Origin: Pseudoalteromonas sp. P1-9
Lineage (GTDB): Bacteria > Pseudomonadota > Gammaproteobacteria > Enterobacterales > Alteromonadaceae
DNA length: 64,000 nucleotides
Direction: 5' to 3'
NCBI RefSeq assembly: GCF_001399975.1
Contig: NZ_LKBD01000002.1
Location: 1-64,000, forward strand
This document shows, piece by piece, positions 9,826 to 17,539 of the stretch (its first letter is position 1; each line of letters starts with the position of its first letter). The notes under the pieces were generated by a model. That model did not search any database and was not told the DNA's origin. It saw nothing but the letters and a program-made list of their open reading frames with translations. Made by a program: the position numbers and the translations under genes.

Positions 9826-10173
9826 GATAAAACCGTTACAACCTTAGTTTAGTGACAAAACCCATGCCACTTTTCAAATTAATTGTGCGTACAGTATCAG
9901 CAGAGCACCGATATTGCTAGTTAACCCGACCAAACCTGGCTCGTTAACAATAGTGAAATTGCATTATTTGAGATAACTAGCAATATAGCCTTGTGTGATA
10001 CAACTATATTTTTCTATATATTGAGACAAAACTGCCAAATTCAAGGGCGATATTTTATTCGTTTAATCACAGTGAGCCAAGTTTAATTTGCCCTTTGTTC
10101 TGCTTTATTTACAGCTTTTTACTTGCTGTAACTATTCTTGCCCAATACAATAATAAAAAAGAGGTATCTAACC
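9826..10173. other. secA-dciA divergent intergenic region (348 bp)
   Basis: Contains the 13-bp inverted repeat at 9910-9985 and AT-rich stretches that should hold promoters for both genes. On the secA side only tiny ORFs occur, such as a 9-codon frame just before secA, and none resembles SecM. On the dciA side a GAG-rich ribosome binding site precedes the chosen ATG. Confidence 0.5.
9910..9985. repeat. 13-bp inverted repeat with 50-nt loop in the secA 5' region
   Basis: ATATTGCTAGTTA (9910-9922) is repeated exactly, inverted, at 9973-9985. In the secA transcript it would form a long stem-loop about 90-160 nt before the start codon. It could also be a pair of protein-binding half sites between the divergent genes. 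Confidence 0.6.
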
Positions 10174-10641
10174 ATGGCTAAAAACAGGTTTGCACCTAAA
10201 CCGCTAGGGGATGTACTGACTAACCTTCCTAATCGGCTGCAGCAATTTTCAAATAAGAATCAAGAAAACAAGCAATTACAAAGTTTGCTTGAACAAATAC
10301 TTGATAAAAATATGCTACAAAAATGCACCATAGCAAACTATCAAGATGGCACATTAGTGTTAAACGCCCAATCTGCGGCCGTTGCTATGCGACTAAATTA
10401 TATGAAAATGAGCTTACTCAGTGACTTTAGACGCCTTGGTTTGCCTGAGTTGTGCCAGATTAAAATTCAAACATCGCCACGCAGCGCAAAAAGCCTACAA
10501 GCAAACCAACAACAGCAGCAAAGCCAAGAGAAGAAACGCCTAACCAAAAGTGCACAGCAATCGCTGCTTGAAGTTGCTCAGCACGCACCGGACTCTCTTA
10601 GATTAAAACTCGAAAAACTCGCTAAGCTCGCAGATAGATAA
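10174..10641 (+). CDS. dciA: DciA-family protein (DUF721), replicative helicase loader
   Basis: A 155-residue basic protein with an N-terminal DUF721 domain (about 25-110) and a Gln/Lys-rich C-terminus. DciA is the ancestral loader of the DnaB helicase in bacteria lacking DnaC, so it acts at replication initiation. The ATG at 10174 is preferred over one 12 codons upstream because AAAGAGG lies about 10 bases before it and homologous proteins begin near the MAKN segment. Position next to secA, divergent, is the conserved location of this gene in gammaproteobacteria. Family assignment is good; function rests on the family. Confidence 0.8.
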   Translation: MAKNRFAPKPLGDVLTNLPNRLQQFSNKNQENKQLQSLLEQILDKNMLQKCTIANYQDGTLVLNAQSAAVAMRLNYMKMSLLSDFRRLGLPELCQIKIQTSPRSAKSLQANQQQQQSQEKKRLTKSAQQSLLEVAQHAPDSLRLKLEKLAKLADR

Positions 10642-10709
10642 TGGAATTTAGCGATAGTTAAGTTACTATATAATCGCAATTATTTTTATTACTAACCTAG
10701 GTATGCGTT

Positions 10710-11279
10710 ATGCTTAAATCACTTTTTTCAATTGCTTTACTAGCAACAAGCTTTAGTTCGCTTGCAGCGTGGCAACTACAAAACGACAGTTCAAAACTCA
10801 GTTTTGTCTCGGTAAAAAAAGACACAATCGGTGAAGTACACCACTTTAAAACATTATCTGGCGCGATTGCTGATGACGGTAAATTATCTCTAGAAATTGA
10901 CTTAACGTCTGTTGAAACTAACATCCCTATTCGCAATGAACGTATGCAAAGCATGCTATTCAACACTAAAGTCTTCCCAAAATTAACGTTAAGCTCCAAT
11001 GTGAGCAAAGAACTTGCCGCAATGAAAAACGCACCGACACATGTATTTTCAGTACCAGCTACGTTGTCGCTAAATGGCATTGAAAAAACACTTTCAATCG
11101 AAGTATTTGTTGCGCGTACTAGTCAAGATGATTTACTTGTCAGCGCAATGACACCGGTTGTGATTAACGCCAGTGACTTTAATTTAGATACAGGCGTAGC
11201 AGCGCTGCAAAAAGTAGCAGGCCTACCCAATATCGCGCGTGCTGTTCCTGTGACTTTCGTATTGCATTTCGCTAAGTAA
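10710..11279 (+). CDS. YceI-family periplasmic protein
   Basis: A 189-residue protein with a signal peptide (MLKSLFSIALLATSFSSLAA) and one YceI-like lipocalin-fold domain covering the rest (LSFVSVKKDTIGEVHHF, ERMQSMLFNT, then FNLDTG near the C-terminus). YceI proteins bind long isoprenoid lipids in a barrel, but their role is unsettled. It is followed 31 bp later by the DUF1285 gene on the same strand, so the two may be co-transcribed. Confidence 0.85.
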   Translation: MLKSLFSIALLATSFSSLAAWQLQNDSSKLSFVSVKKDTIGEVHHFKTLSGAIADDGKLSLEIDLTSVETNIPIRNERMQSMLFNTKVFPKLTLSSNVSKELAAMKNAPTHVFSVPATLSLNGIEKTLSIEVFVARTSQDDLLVSAMTPVVINASDFNLDTGVAALQKVAGLPNIARAVPVTFVLHFAK

Positions 11280-11310
11280 TTTTTGCGGCAAACACAGGTC
11301 TTGTTCAAAA

Positions 11311-11802
11311 ATGAACCTTGCAGAATTAACACAACAAATTGAAACCAGTATTGCGCCATTTGAAACATGGCAGCCAGAAAGTTGTGGCGATATTGATATC
11401 ACTATCAAACGCAATGGCGATTGGTATTTCCAAGCAAGTAAAATCAATCGCATTAATTTGGTAAAACTATTTGCTAAGGTGTTAACCAAAGAGCAAGGCC
11501 ACTACTATTTAAAAACACCCGTTGAGAAAATGCGCATTCAGGTAGAAGATGCGCCTTTTCTAATTACGCATTGGTATCAAAAAGACGGCTTTATTGTTTG
11601 CTGCGATAACCTAGCGAGAGAGTATGTGCTTAGTGAAAATCACACCTTAGAGATAAATGGTGACGTGCCTTACCTGCATTTACATCATGGTGTAATGGCG
11701 AAAGTGTCACGAAACGTATTTTATCAATGGGCTGAAATCTCAGAGCAAAAAAAAGGCCGCTTTGCTATTTGCTCTGGCGGCCAAGACTTCTTTATTGGTT
11801 AA
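11311..11802 (+). CDS. DUF1285 domain-containing protein
   Basis: A 163-residue soluble protein with no signal peptide or membrane segment. It fits the DUF1285 family: an N-terminal GDIDITIKRNGDWYF segment and a later EKMRIQVEDAPFLI segment. Function is unknown. It follows the YceI gene on the plus strand and runs tail to tail with hemN, only 4 bp between the stop codons. Confidence 0.8.
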   Translation: MNLAELTQQIETSIAPFETWQPESCGDIDITIKRNGDWYFQASKINRINLVKLFAKVLTKEQGHYYLKTPVEKMRIQVEDAPFLITHWYQKDGFIVCCDNLAREYVLSENHTLEINGDVPYLHLHHGVMAKVSRNVFYQWAEISEQKKGRFAICSGGQDFFIG

Positions 11803-11806
11803 ACTT

Positions 11807-13177
11807 TTAAATCACTCGCGAGAAGCGTGTTAGCTTTGCCTGTTGCTTTAGATAAGCATCAAACGTCATACAAATATTACGAATAAACAAGCGCCCTTTA
11901 TTTTCAACCACAAGCTGTTCATTGTTTAATGAGATCATGCCATCTTCAGCAAAACACGAAAGCCCTGATAATTCTTCTGCAAAATAATCTGCAAAATTAA
12001 TCGAAAACTTGCGCTCAACATCTGCGAAATTTAACTTAAAGTGACAAATAATTTCTTTAATCACAAATGCGCGAATTTTGTCATCTGTGGTTAACGTTAG
12101 GCCTTTAACAACAGGTACGCCCGTCGTTTCAACGGTTTGATAATAATCTTTTAGATCTTTCGGGTTTTGGAAAATGCTATCGCCTACCTGCGAAATAGAT
12201 GATGCACCTAAACCCAATAAGTCGCACTCACCGTGTGTGGTGTAACCCTGGAAGTTACGGTGTAATTTACCTTGCTGCTGCGCAATCGCCAACGAATCCG
12301 TGCTTTTGGCAAAATGATCCATGCCGATATTAACGTACCCAGCCTCAACCATTTGCGCCAAGGTGTTTTTAAACATTGTTAGCTTATGCTCTGGGCTAGG
12401 TAATTGCTCATCTTTAATTTTGCGCTGTGCAGCAAAACGATCAGGTAAATGGGCATAGTTAAATACCGAAACACGATCAGGCGACAAGGCGATTAAACGC
12501 GCCATGCTTTCTTGAAAGCTCTCTGGCGTTTGCAATGGTAAGCCGTAAATCATATCGGCATTCACTGAAGAAAAACCGAGTGCGCGCGCTTCAGTTACCA
12601 AGTTTGCAACGTTATCAGCACATTGTTCACGGTTTACCGCCTTTTGCACATCGTCATTAAAATCTTGAATACCAAAAGACACACGATTAAAACCAAGCGA
12701 GCGTAAATGACTAAGCATATCTTCAGGTAAAGAGCGTGGGTCAATTTCAATTCCAGCTTGCACTTGGTCTGAAAAGTTAAAATACGTTTTAACAATCGCC
12801 ATTAAACGGCTCATTTGTTCTTTTGTTAAAAACGTGGGTGTACCACCACCTAAATGTAACTGCTCGATTTTGTAATCTTTATAAAGGATTGCTTGTGCTT
12901 TTGCTTCTTGCTCTAAAAAGTCCAAATACACATCTGCTTTATGTTGGTGGCGAGTAATTATTTTATTACAGCCGCAGTAATAGCAAAGTTGATGACAAAA
13001 TGGCACGTGAATATACAACGACAAGCGCGTATTATCGCTTTTGGCAATCGCCTGTGTTACCGATTCAACAGAAAAGCCAGGCTCAAACGACAACGCCGTT
13101 GGATACGAAGTATAACGAGGACCTGACACATTGTATTTTTTTATAAGGGAGTTATCCCATTCAACGAAGTTTTGCAC
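11807..13177 (-). CDS. hemN: oxygen-independent coproporphyrinogen III oxidase
   Basis: A 456-residue radical SAM enzyme that decarboxylates coproporphyrinogen III to protoporphyrinogen IX without oxygen. The iron-sulfur cluster motif CHQLCYYCGC gives Cys61, Cys65 and Cys68, plus the extra Cys70 typical of true HemN. The SAM-binding GGGTPTFL follows, as does the HemN C-terminal domain. Length is right (E. coli 457). Its position near yihI, engB and polA repeats the E. coli gene order. Confidence 0.95.
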   Translation of the reverse strand: MQNFVEWDNSLIKKYNVSGPRYTSYPTALSFEPGFSVESVTQAIAKSDNTRLSLYIHVPFCHQLCYYCGCNKIITRHQHKADVYLDFLEQEAKAQAILYKDYKIEQLHLGGGTPTFLTKEQMSRLMAIVKTYFNFSDQVQAGIEIDPRSLPEDMLSHLRSLGFNRVSFGIQDFNDDVQKAVNREQCADNVANLVTEARALGFSSVNADMIYGLPLQTPESFQESMARLIALSPDRVSVFNYAHLPDRFAAQRKIKDEQLPSPEHKLTMFKNTLAQMVEAGYVNIGMDHFAKSTDSLAIAQQQGKLHRNFQGYTTHGECDLLGLGASSISQVGDSIFQNPKDLKDYYQTVETTGVPVVKGLTLTTDDKIRAFVIKEIICHFKLNFADVERKFSINFADYFAEELSGLSCFAEDGMISLNNEQLVVENKGRLFIRNICMTFDAYLKQQAKLTRFSRVI

Positions 13178-13249
13178 GACTGAAACCTAACAATATTAAG
13201 GTTTAGCAAGTGTACAAAAGGAACGAGAAATAGGCTTTGATCCAAAACA

Positions 13250-13275
13250 ATAAAGCCAGCGAGTGCTGGCTTTAT
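13250..13275 (-). terminator. terminator of the yihI-DUF2489 pair
   Basis: Stem ATAAAGCCAGC / GCTGGCTTTAT with a GAGT loop, about 20 bp past the DUF2489 stop codon. Confidence 0.75.
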
Positions 13276-13295
13276 TTACAGATTAGATAAGGTGG

Positions 13296-13799
13296 CTAGT
13301 TAGCGAATACGTGTTTGGTATTCGGATCAGCTGGGAAATAAGCTTCTAGCTTAGCTGCTTCGGCCAAAATGCCTTCTTCAAGCTCTTTTTCAGCACGCCA
13401 ACGCTTGCTATCCATTTGGAAAACTTCTTTCTTACTGTATTTCTTACGCGCATCGTGGGTCGGCATTTCCTTTACCACATCATACATTTTGAAAACGTGC
13501 TGGTATTCCGTTTCAAGATCCACTGTTTCGGAGAATTGATACTGCGACATCAACACCCAAATACGTAAACAGCCTTCTGAGTATTCACACTGCTTCTCTT
13601 TCATCGCGCGTGCAATCAAGTTAATGCTGTCGGCAATTTTTGCATTGCGCTCAGCCGCTTTAACTTTTAACTTTTCAATTTGCGCTTGTTGCTTTTCTTT
13701 TTGCACTTTCAGTTGGAATAACAACTTACCAGCGTAAAAAGCTAACCCTGCAACAATAGCAGCGGCAATAATAATGGCGATAACCCAAATAGCATTCAC
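13296..13799 (-). CDS. DUF2489 membrane-anchored protein
   Basis: A 167-residue protein with one N-terminal transmembrane helix (about 3-28), a Lys/Gln/Glu-rich coiled coil (about 30-55) and a soluble domain with a Cys pair around 72-78. It fits the uncharacterised DUF2489 family. The start is GTG: the sequence TAGTG joins the yihI stop codon and this start with a one-base overlap, implying translational coupling. It is probably an inner-membrane protein facing the cytoplasm; function unknown. Confidence 0.8.
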   Translation of the reverse strand: MNAIWVIAIIIAAAIVAGLAFYAGKLLFQLKVQKEKQQAQIEKLKVKAAERNAKIADSINLIARAMKEKQCEYSEGCLRIWVLMSQYQFSETVDLETEYQHVFKMYDVVKEMPTHDARKKYSKKEVFQMDSKRWRAEKELEEGILAEAAKLEAYFPADPNTKHVFAN

Positions 13800-14380
13800 T
13801 ACTTAAGCTCCTCCTCGTCATCATCACTTAACCATTCATCGGCAAGATCGTTCGACATAAATTGGTCAAGCATGTCTTCGTCGTCAAACTCATCTTCATC
13901 ATCAATACCTAACAAGTCGCAAAGTGCTTGGTGACGCTCTACTTTTGCGTTTAAGTATTTGATGTCTTTTCCAACTAACACTTCACCTGCATTTTGACGC
14001 TCAAGTAACGACATTAGCTTTTGATCGTTTTCAATTTGCTCAAGCTCTTGCTCTGGTGTCAGTTCAGGCTCGCCCACTTTACGCAACTCTACTTGCGGCT
14101 GTAGATGGCGCTTAAACTCTGGCTGTTGCTGAGTAACCGCTGCTTCAGGCACAAGACTAATAGGTTTTTTGCTGCCTAAACGGCTGTCTTTGCGTTGCTT
14201 ACCCGTACCTTGCTGCTCATTTAAGGCATCTTGTGCATTGCGTGTACCCGCTTTATTACCAGTACGCTTTTTAACACGCTGCTCTTTCAAAGCGCGTAGT
14301 TCGGCAAGTTTCTCTTTGCTAAGGCGGAAGCTTCCGTTGCCACCGGTACCGATTTTGCGTGACTTTTTCTTTCTGGTCAT
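13799..14380 (-). CDS. yihI: Der GTPase-activating protein YihI
   Basis: A 193-residue, highly charged protein: a basic N-terminus (MTRKKKSRKIGTGGNGSF) and a strongly acidic C-terminal tail. This is the YihI family, which stimulates the GTPase Der (EngA) and delays 50S ribosome maturation in early growth. It is near engB and hemN as in E. coli. It couples to the downstream DUF2489 gene by a one-base overlap. Confidence 0.88.
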   Translation of the reverse strand: MTRKKKSRKIGTGGNGSFRLSKEKLAELRALKEQRVKKRTGNKAGTRNAQDALNEQQGTGKQRKDSRLGSKKPISLVPEAAVTQQQPEFKRHLQPQVELRKVGEPELTPEQELEQIENDQKLMSLLERQNAGEVLVGKDIKYLNAKVERHQALCDLLGIDDEDEFDDEDMLDQFMSNDLADEWLSDDDEEELK

Positions 14381-14416
14381 AATTAAATCTAAAATTTTTA
14401 CAAAACTAAGCTTATT

Positions 14417-15064
14417 TTACACTATTGCTGACTGTTTAAATAGCATCACGTCATCACCATGATATGTCAGTGATAAGCCATGGTGCTGTGCTAAATAATC
14501 AAACGTGGCTCGCGAAAAAAAATTGATATGCGTAATATCATTTTTGTAATGCCAATTTTTAAATCTATCTTGGTCGATGACGAGCTTTGTCATCACAACT
14601 AATACGCCATTTGGCTTTAATAAGTTCAGTAGTTGCGCCCACACTTCGTTTGGCTTGGCTAAGTGTTCGATTACCTCAGTACAGGTTACAAAGTCGTACT
14701 GACGATTTAACACCTCAGTGTTTGGATAATAGAAGATATCGTAAAGCGCTGTAGCGTGACCTTTCTCTGCGAGCATTTTGGCAAGTGCAGGACCCGGTCC
14801 ACAACCAAAATCAAGACCCTGGCTAGCTTCTGCTAATTCTGGAAGCAAAGGCGCTAACGCGCGGCTCAGGAACTTCTGATAGCCCGTGTCATTTACATCA
14901 TTTTCATGACTATCGTAGATTTGTTTTTCTTGTTCGAGTGAAATTAACTGGCTGCGCGCAACAAATACTAACTGACATAACTCACATTGATAGTAAGCTC
15001 TGCGTTTGTCTTCGCTATAAAAGGCGCTTTTAGAATGCAGGCATAGTGGACAAGGTTCAGACAT
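14417..15064 (-). CDS. class I SAM-dependent methyltransferase with zinc-ribbon N-terminus
   Basis: A 215-residue protein. The N-terminus has two CxxC pairs (CPLC at 5-8, CELC at 27-30), likely a small zinc ribbon. A Rossmann methyltransferase follows with the motif I region LDFGCGPGPALAKML, motif II YDIFYY and motif IV TCTEVIEHL. The substrate is unknown. It lies between yihI and the CsrB/C-like RNA candidate, 36 bp upstream of yihI on the same strand, so the three genes downstream could share a transcript. Confidence 0.8.
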   Translation of the reverse strand: MSEPCPLCLHSKSAFYSEDKRRAYYQCELCQLVFVARSQLISLEQEKQIYDSHENDVNDTGYQKFLSRALAPLLPELAEASQGLDFGCGPGPALAKMLAEKGHATALYDIFYYPNTEVLNRQYDFVTCTEVIEHLAKPNEVWAQLLNLLKPNGVLVVMTKLVIDQDRFKNWHYKNDITHINFFSRATFDYLAQHHGLSLTYHGDDVMLFKQSAIV

Positions 15065-15116
15065 GGTTTAAACGTGAAATTTATTTGCCGTAATCATAGC
15101 AATTTTATTCGACAAA

Positions 15117-15395
15117 TAAAAAAGCGACAGAGAATCTCTGCCGCTTACTAATCTGAGTGTCTTATGACACTTCTCCCTTCGACTGTTTTAACCAACGAGT
15201 CTAATATTATTATTATTTTGCTATCCGTATTTTTATTATTTTCATCCGTGCTTTTTTATTTTCGGTCTTCCTGACGCTTTCTTAGCAGTCCATTTGTAAC
15301 CTATGGTTACTTTCCCCTACGCACATAATTGTCGCTGCACTTCCGTATTTTACTGCTTTCCCTGTTATTTTTTTTGTCCCTTGCGACAGGTGAAT
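15117..15395 (-). ncRNA. candidate CsrB/CsrC-type CsrA-sequestering small RNA
   Basis: No ORF here. On the minus strand nine GGA motifs (plus-strand TCC at 15174, 15224, 15245, 15269, 15289, 15313, 15342, 15359 and 15377) recur mostly every 17-29 nt in forms such as AGGGA, ACGGAT and AGGAAG. That is the layout of CsrB/CsrC/RsmY RNAs, which titrate the translational regulator CsrA. The region ends in a good intrinsic terminator (AAGCG-CAGAGA / TCTCTG-CGCTT at 15122-15146, then T-run on the minus strand). In E. coli csrC lies between yihA (engB) and yihI, the same interval as here. The 5' end (about 15395) is estimated; a weak TTGTAA-N16-TAAATT promoter precedes it. Confidence 0.7.
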
Positions 15396-15559
15396 AATTT
15401 ACTTGTTAATAAATTTGTTACAACTAATTTAACTAAAATAAATAAAAAAAGATTTCTTTAAAAATCATGTTAACAATAAAAAACAGACACTTAAACCATA
15501 ACCAGAGACAAAATAGCGAATTAACTTACAGTTAACATTGGTCATTATCCCACCCTTAA

Positions 15560-15577
15560 TGTGAGATATATCTCACA
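15560..15577. promoter_or_regulatory. perfect 18-bp palindrome upstream of the CsrB/C-like RNA
   Basis: TGTGAGATATATCTCACA is an exact palindrome lying about 165 bp before the predicted 5' end of the small RNA and about 60 bp past the cytochrome c4 stop codon. The half sites resemble CRP half sites, but their spacing is 8 rather than 6 bp. The binding protein is unknown. Confidence 0.5.
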
Positions 15578-15588
15578 GACTAAGGTAT

Positions 15589-15614
15589 AAAAAAAGCAGC
15601 TTGCGCTGCTTTTT
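15589..15614 (-). terminator. bidirectional terminator after cytochrome c4
   Basis: Stem AAAAAGCAGC / GCTGCTTTTT with loop TTGC, flanked by A and T runs, about 25 bp past the cytochrome c4 stop codon. Confidence 0.85.
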
Positions 15615-15639
15615 TCATCACTTATAAGAGTAAGTGTTA

Positions 15640-16272
15640 TTAATGAAGACCTGAAACGTACTTAGAAAGTAGTTCAATGTCCTTATCTGTTAGTTTTGTC
15701 GCTAAATCGCGCATCATACCATTTAGGTCATTATTGCGATCACCGGAGCGGAATTTCTCAAGTTGCGCTTTTACATAATCAGCATTTTGGAATGATACTT
15801 TCGGGAAGCCCGCTAATGATGTACCGTTACCACGAGGACCGTGACATGCTGCACATGCCGGAATACCACGTTCCGCATCACCTGCTTTGTATAGTTTACC
15901 ACCTAGCTCAACCACCTCTTCTGGTGTACTACCTGGTTCCATATTAAGACTTGAAAAGTAAGCCGCGATATCGCGCATATCTTGCTCTGATAGTGGCATA
16001 GCCATACCACTCATTACAGGGTCCATACGACCTTCTGCACCGCCTGATGTCATACCTAATTTAAACTCTTTTAATTGCTTAAATAAGTATTGAGCGTGCT
16101 GACCTGCAAGTTTAGGGTGATTAGGAAGAGGTTTGTTTCCATCTACACCGTGACAAGCAACACATGTCGCAGCTTTTGTTTTACCAGCTTCTATATCGCC
16201 CTCAAAAGCAGCAGCTTGATTGACGCTGAACGCACCAGCAACCATCATTAAAGATAAAGCTATTTTTTTCAT
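15640..16272 (-). CDS. diheme cytochrome c4
   Basis: A 210-residue periplasmic electron carrier. Signal peptide at 1-22 (ends in AAA-FEG). There are two c-type heme motifs, CVACH (Cys37, Cys40, His41) and CAACH (Cys140, Cys143, His144), each followed by a Met ligand region (GMAMP; LNGMM). The duplicated two-domain arrangement and length are those of cytochrome c4, which passes electrons from the bc1 complex to terminal oxidases such as cbb3. Its location just beside engB is typical for gammaproteobacteria such as Vibrio and Pseudomonas. Confidence 0.93.
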   Translation of the reverse strand: MKKIALSLMMVAGAFSVNQAAAFEGDIEAGKTKAATCVACHGVDGNKPLPNHPKLAGQHAQYLFKQLKEFKLGMTSGGAEGRMDPVMSGMAMPLSEQDMRDIAAYFSSLNMEPGSTPEEVVELGGKLYKAGDAERGIPACAACHGPRGNGTSLAGFPKVSFQNADYVKAQLEKFRSGDRNNDLNGMMRDLATKLTDKDIELLSKYVSGLH

Positions 16273-16615
16273 GCTATTTCTCTGTTTCGACCCTGTTAAA
16301 ACCTGACAAGCAGGAATGAATACCAGCTAAAGTAGTCATATTCTACACGATTAAATTTTATCTGACACCTCTTGTGCCTTGATAAAACATATAAAATATA
16401 GGGGTTTTTACTAAAAAACTCCGTAAAGGCGCATTTCTTTGATCTTTCTCAAGGTTAAATATGCCCATTAAAAAAGACAAAGCATTACTTATTTGGCTAT
16501 TGTTAGTATAAAATACGCGCCCAGAAATAAAAGATATGTTAAAGGCAGTGTAGCAAAAATCTCTGAAAATAGGGATTCGCCTTTAATCTTAAGATAGCGT
16601 TTTAAGGAGCTAACC
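16273..16615. other. cytochrome c4-engB divergent intergenic region (343 bp)
   Basis: Carries the engB promoter candidate at 16485-16512 and a ribosome binding site AAGGAGC before the engB TTG codon. A weak inverted repeat (GGGGTTTTT / AAAAACTCC, about 16402-16423) lies midway. The cytochrome c4 promoter was not resolved. No gene was seen. Confidence 0.5.
16485..16512 (+). promoter_or_regulatory. candidate engB promoter
   Basis: TTACTT (16485-16490), 16-bp spacer, TATAAA (16507-16512), giving a leader of about 100 nt before engB. Confidence 0.45.
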
Positions 16616-17257
16616 TTGCTAAAGTCACGGGTTCAATATTCAAAAGCGAGCTTTATTACAAGTGCACCAGACATCACTAAACTGCCTGCTGACTCGGGTG
16701 TTGAAGTTGCGTTTGCAGGTCGTTCTAATGCGGGTAAATCAAGTGCGCTAAACACGTTAACCGATCAAAAACTTGCGCGCACAAGTAAAACACCAGGTCG
16801 TACGCAGCTAATCAACACCTTCTCGCTGGGTGAAGATATGCGCATCATCGACTTACCCGGTTATGGTTTTGCCAAAGTACCACTTGAAATGAAAAAGAAG
16901 TGGCAGAAATCACTGGGTGAATACCTGCAAAAGCGTGAAAGTTTAAAAGGTATTGTGGTCTTAATGGATATTCGTCATCCATTAAAAGAGCTTGATATGG
17001 ACCTTATTAACTGGGCCGTTGAAAGTGACTTAGAGATTCTTGCGCTACTTACTAAAGCCGACAAACTAAAACAAGGTAAGCGTAAAAGTGAAGTGCTAAA
17101 AGTTCGCCGCGAGTTAAAAGAACTCAGCGACAAAATTACTGTTCACGCATTTTCATCGTTAAAAGGCATTGGTTTACCTGAATTGGCAAAAACATTAGAT
17201 GTTTGGTACTTAGGTGAAATTGAAGCTGTAGAACAAGAGTCAGACGAGCAACAATAA
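16616..17257 (+). CDS. engB: ribosome biogenesis GTPase EngB (YihA/YsxC)
   Basis: A 213-residue TRAFAC GTPase needed for late 50S subunit assembly. G1 is GRSNAGKSS (residues 35-43), G2 is KTPGRTQ, G3 is DLPGYG and G4 is TKAD. The start is a TTG codon with a strong AAGGAG six bases upstream; no ATG between it and the conserved SAPDI segment would retain full length. Convergent with polA, and followed by the Spot 42-position RNA on the other strand, the same arrangement as polA-spf-yihA in E. coli. Confidence 0.95.
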   Translation: MLKSRVQYSKASFITSAPDITKLPADSGVEVAFAGRSNAGKSSALNTLTDQKLARTSKTPGRTQLINTFSLGEDMRIIDLPGYGFAKVPLEMKKKWQKSLGEYLQKRESLKGIVVLMDIRHPLKELDMDLINWAVESDLEILALLTKADKLKQGKRKSEVLKVRRELKELSDKITVHAFSSLKGIGLPELAKTLDVWYLGEIEAVEQESDEQQ

Positions 17258-17267
17258 AACGTTTGAG

Positions 17268-17358
17268 AAAAAACCGGTTGGTAAAAACCAACCGGGTATA
17301 GCAATCTGGGGAGAAGCTATTAAAACGCTGTACCCCGTAAGAGATACATCATCAACAG
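17268..17358 (-). ncRNA. candidate small RNA in the Spot 42 (spf) position
   Basis: Between polA and engB, on the polA strand, where E. coli has spf. A -10 like TATAAG (17365-17370) has TTTGTT 16 bp upstream. The RNA would then contain GGGGTACAGCG, close to the AGGGTACAGAG at the Spot 42 5' end. It ends in a strong terminator: stem CCGGTTGGT / ACCAACCGG (17274-17282 and 17287-17295), loop of four, then six T on the minus strand. It lies after the polA terminator, so it needs its own promoter. The sequence beyond the GTACAG block is not clearly Spot 42, so identity rests on synteny; the 5' end is estimated. Confidence 0.5.
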
Positions 17359-17480
17359 GATGTCCTTATAGGACGGCGCGCACTTTAACAAAGCAGATTT
17401 GCAAAATAAAGTTATATCGCGACAAATTGCAAAGAAATGTAACAATCTGCACTAAAATTCAGCAAACTTAAATTTAACAT

Positions 17481-17510
17481 AAAAAAATAGCCAACATTAA
17501 ATATTGGCTA
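17481..17510 (-). terminator. polA terminator
   Basis: Stem TAGCCAA / TTGGCTA (17488-17494 and 17504-17510) followed on the minus strand by seven T, 30 bp past the polA stop codon. Confidence 0.8.
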
Positions 17511-17539
17511 CTTAAAATTGTTGTTAATTTATGCGCAAA

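Noticed and set aside
9826..10100. A secM-like arrest peptide gene before secA
   Set aside because: Only frames of about 6-9 codons were seen on the secA strand, without a signal sequence or arrest motif.
15560..15577. CRP binding site reading of the palindrome
   Set aside because: Half sites TGTGA / TCACA are 8 bp apart rather than 6, so it does not match CRP or FNR spacing.
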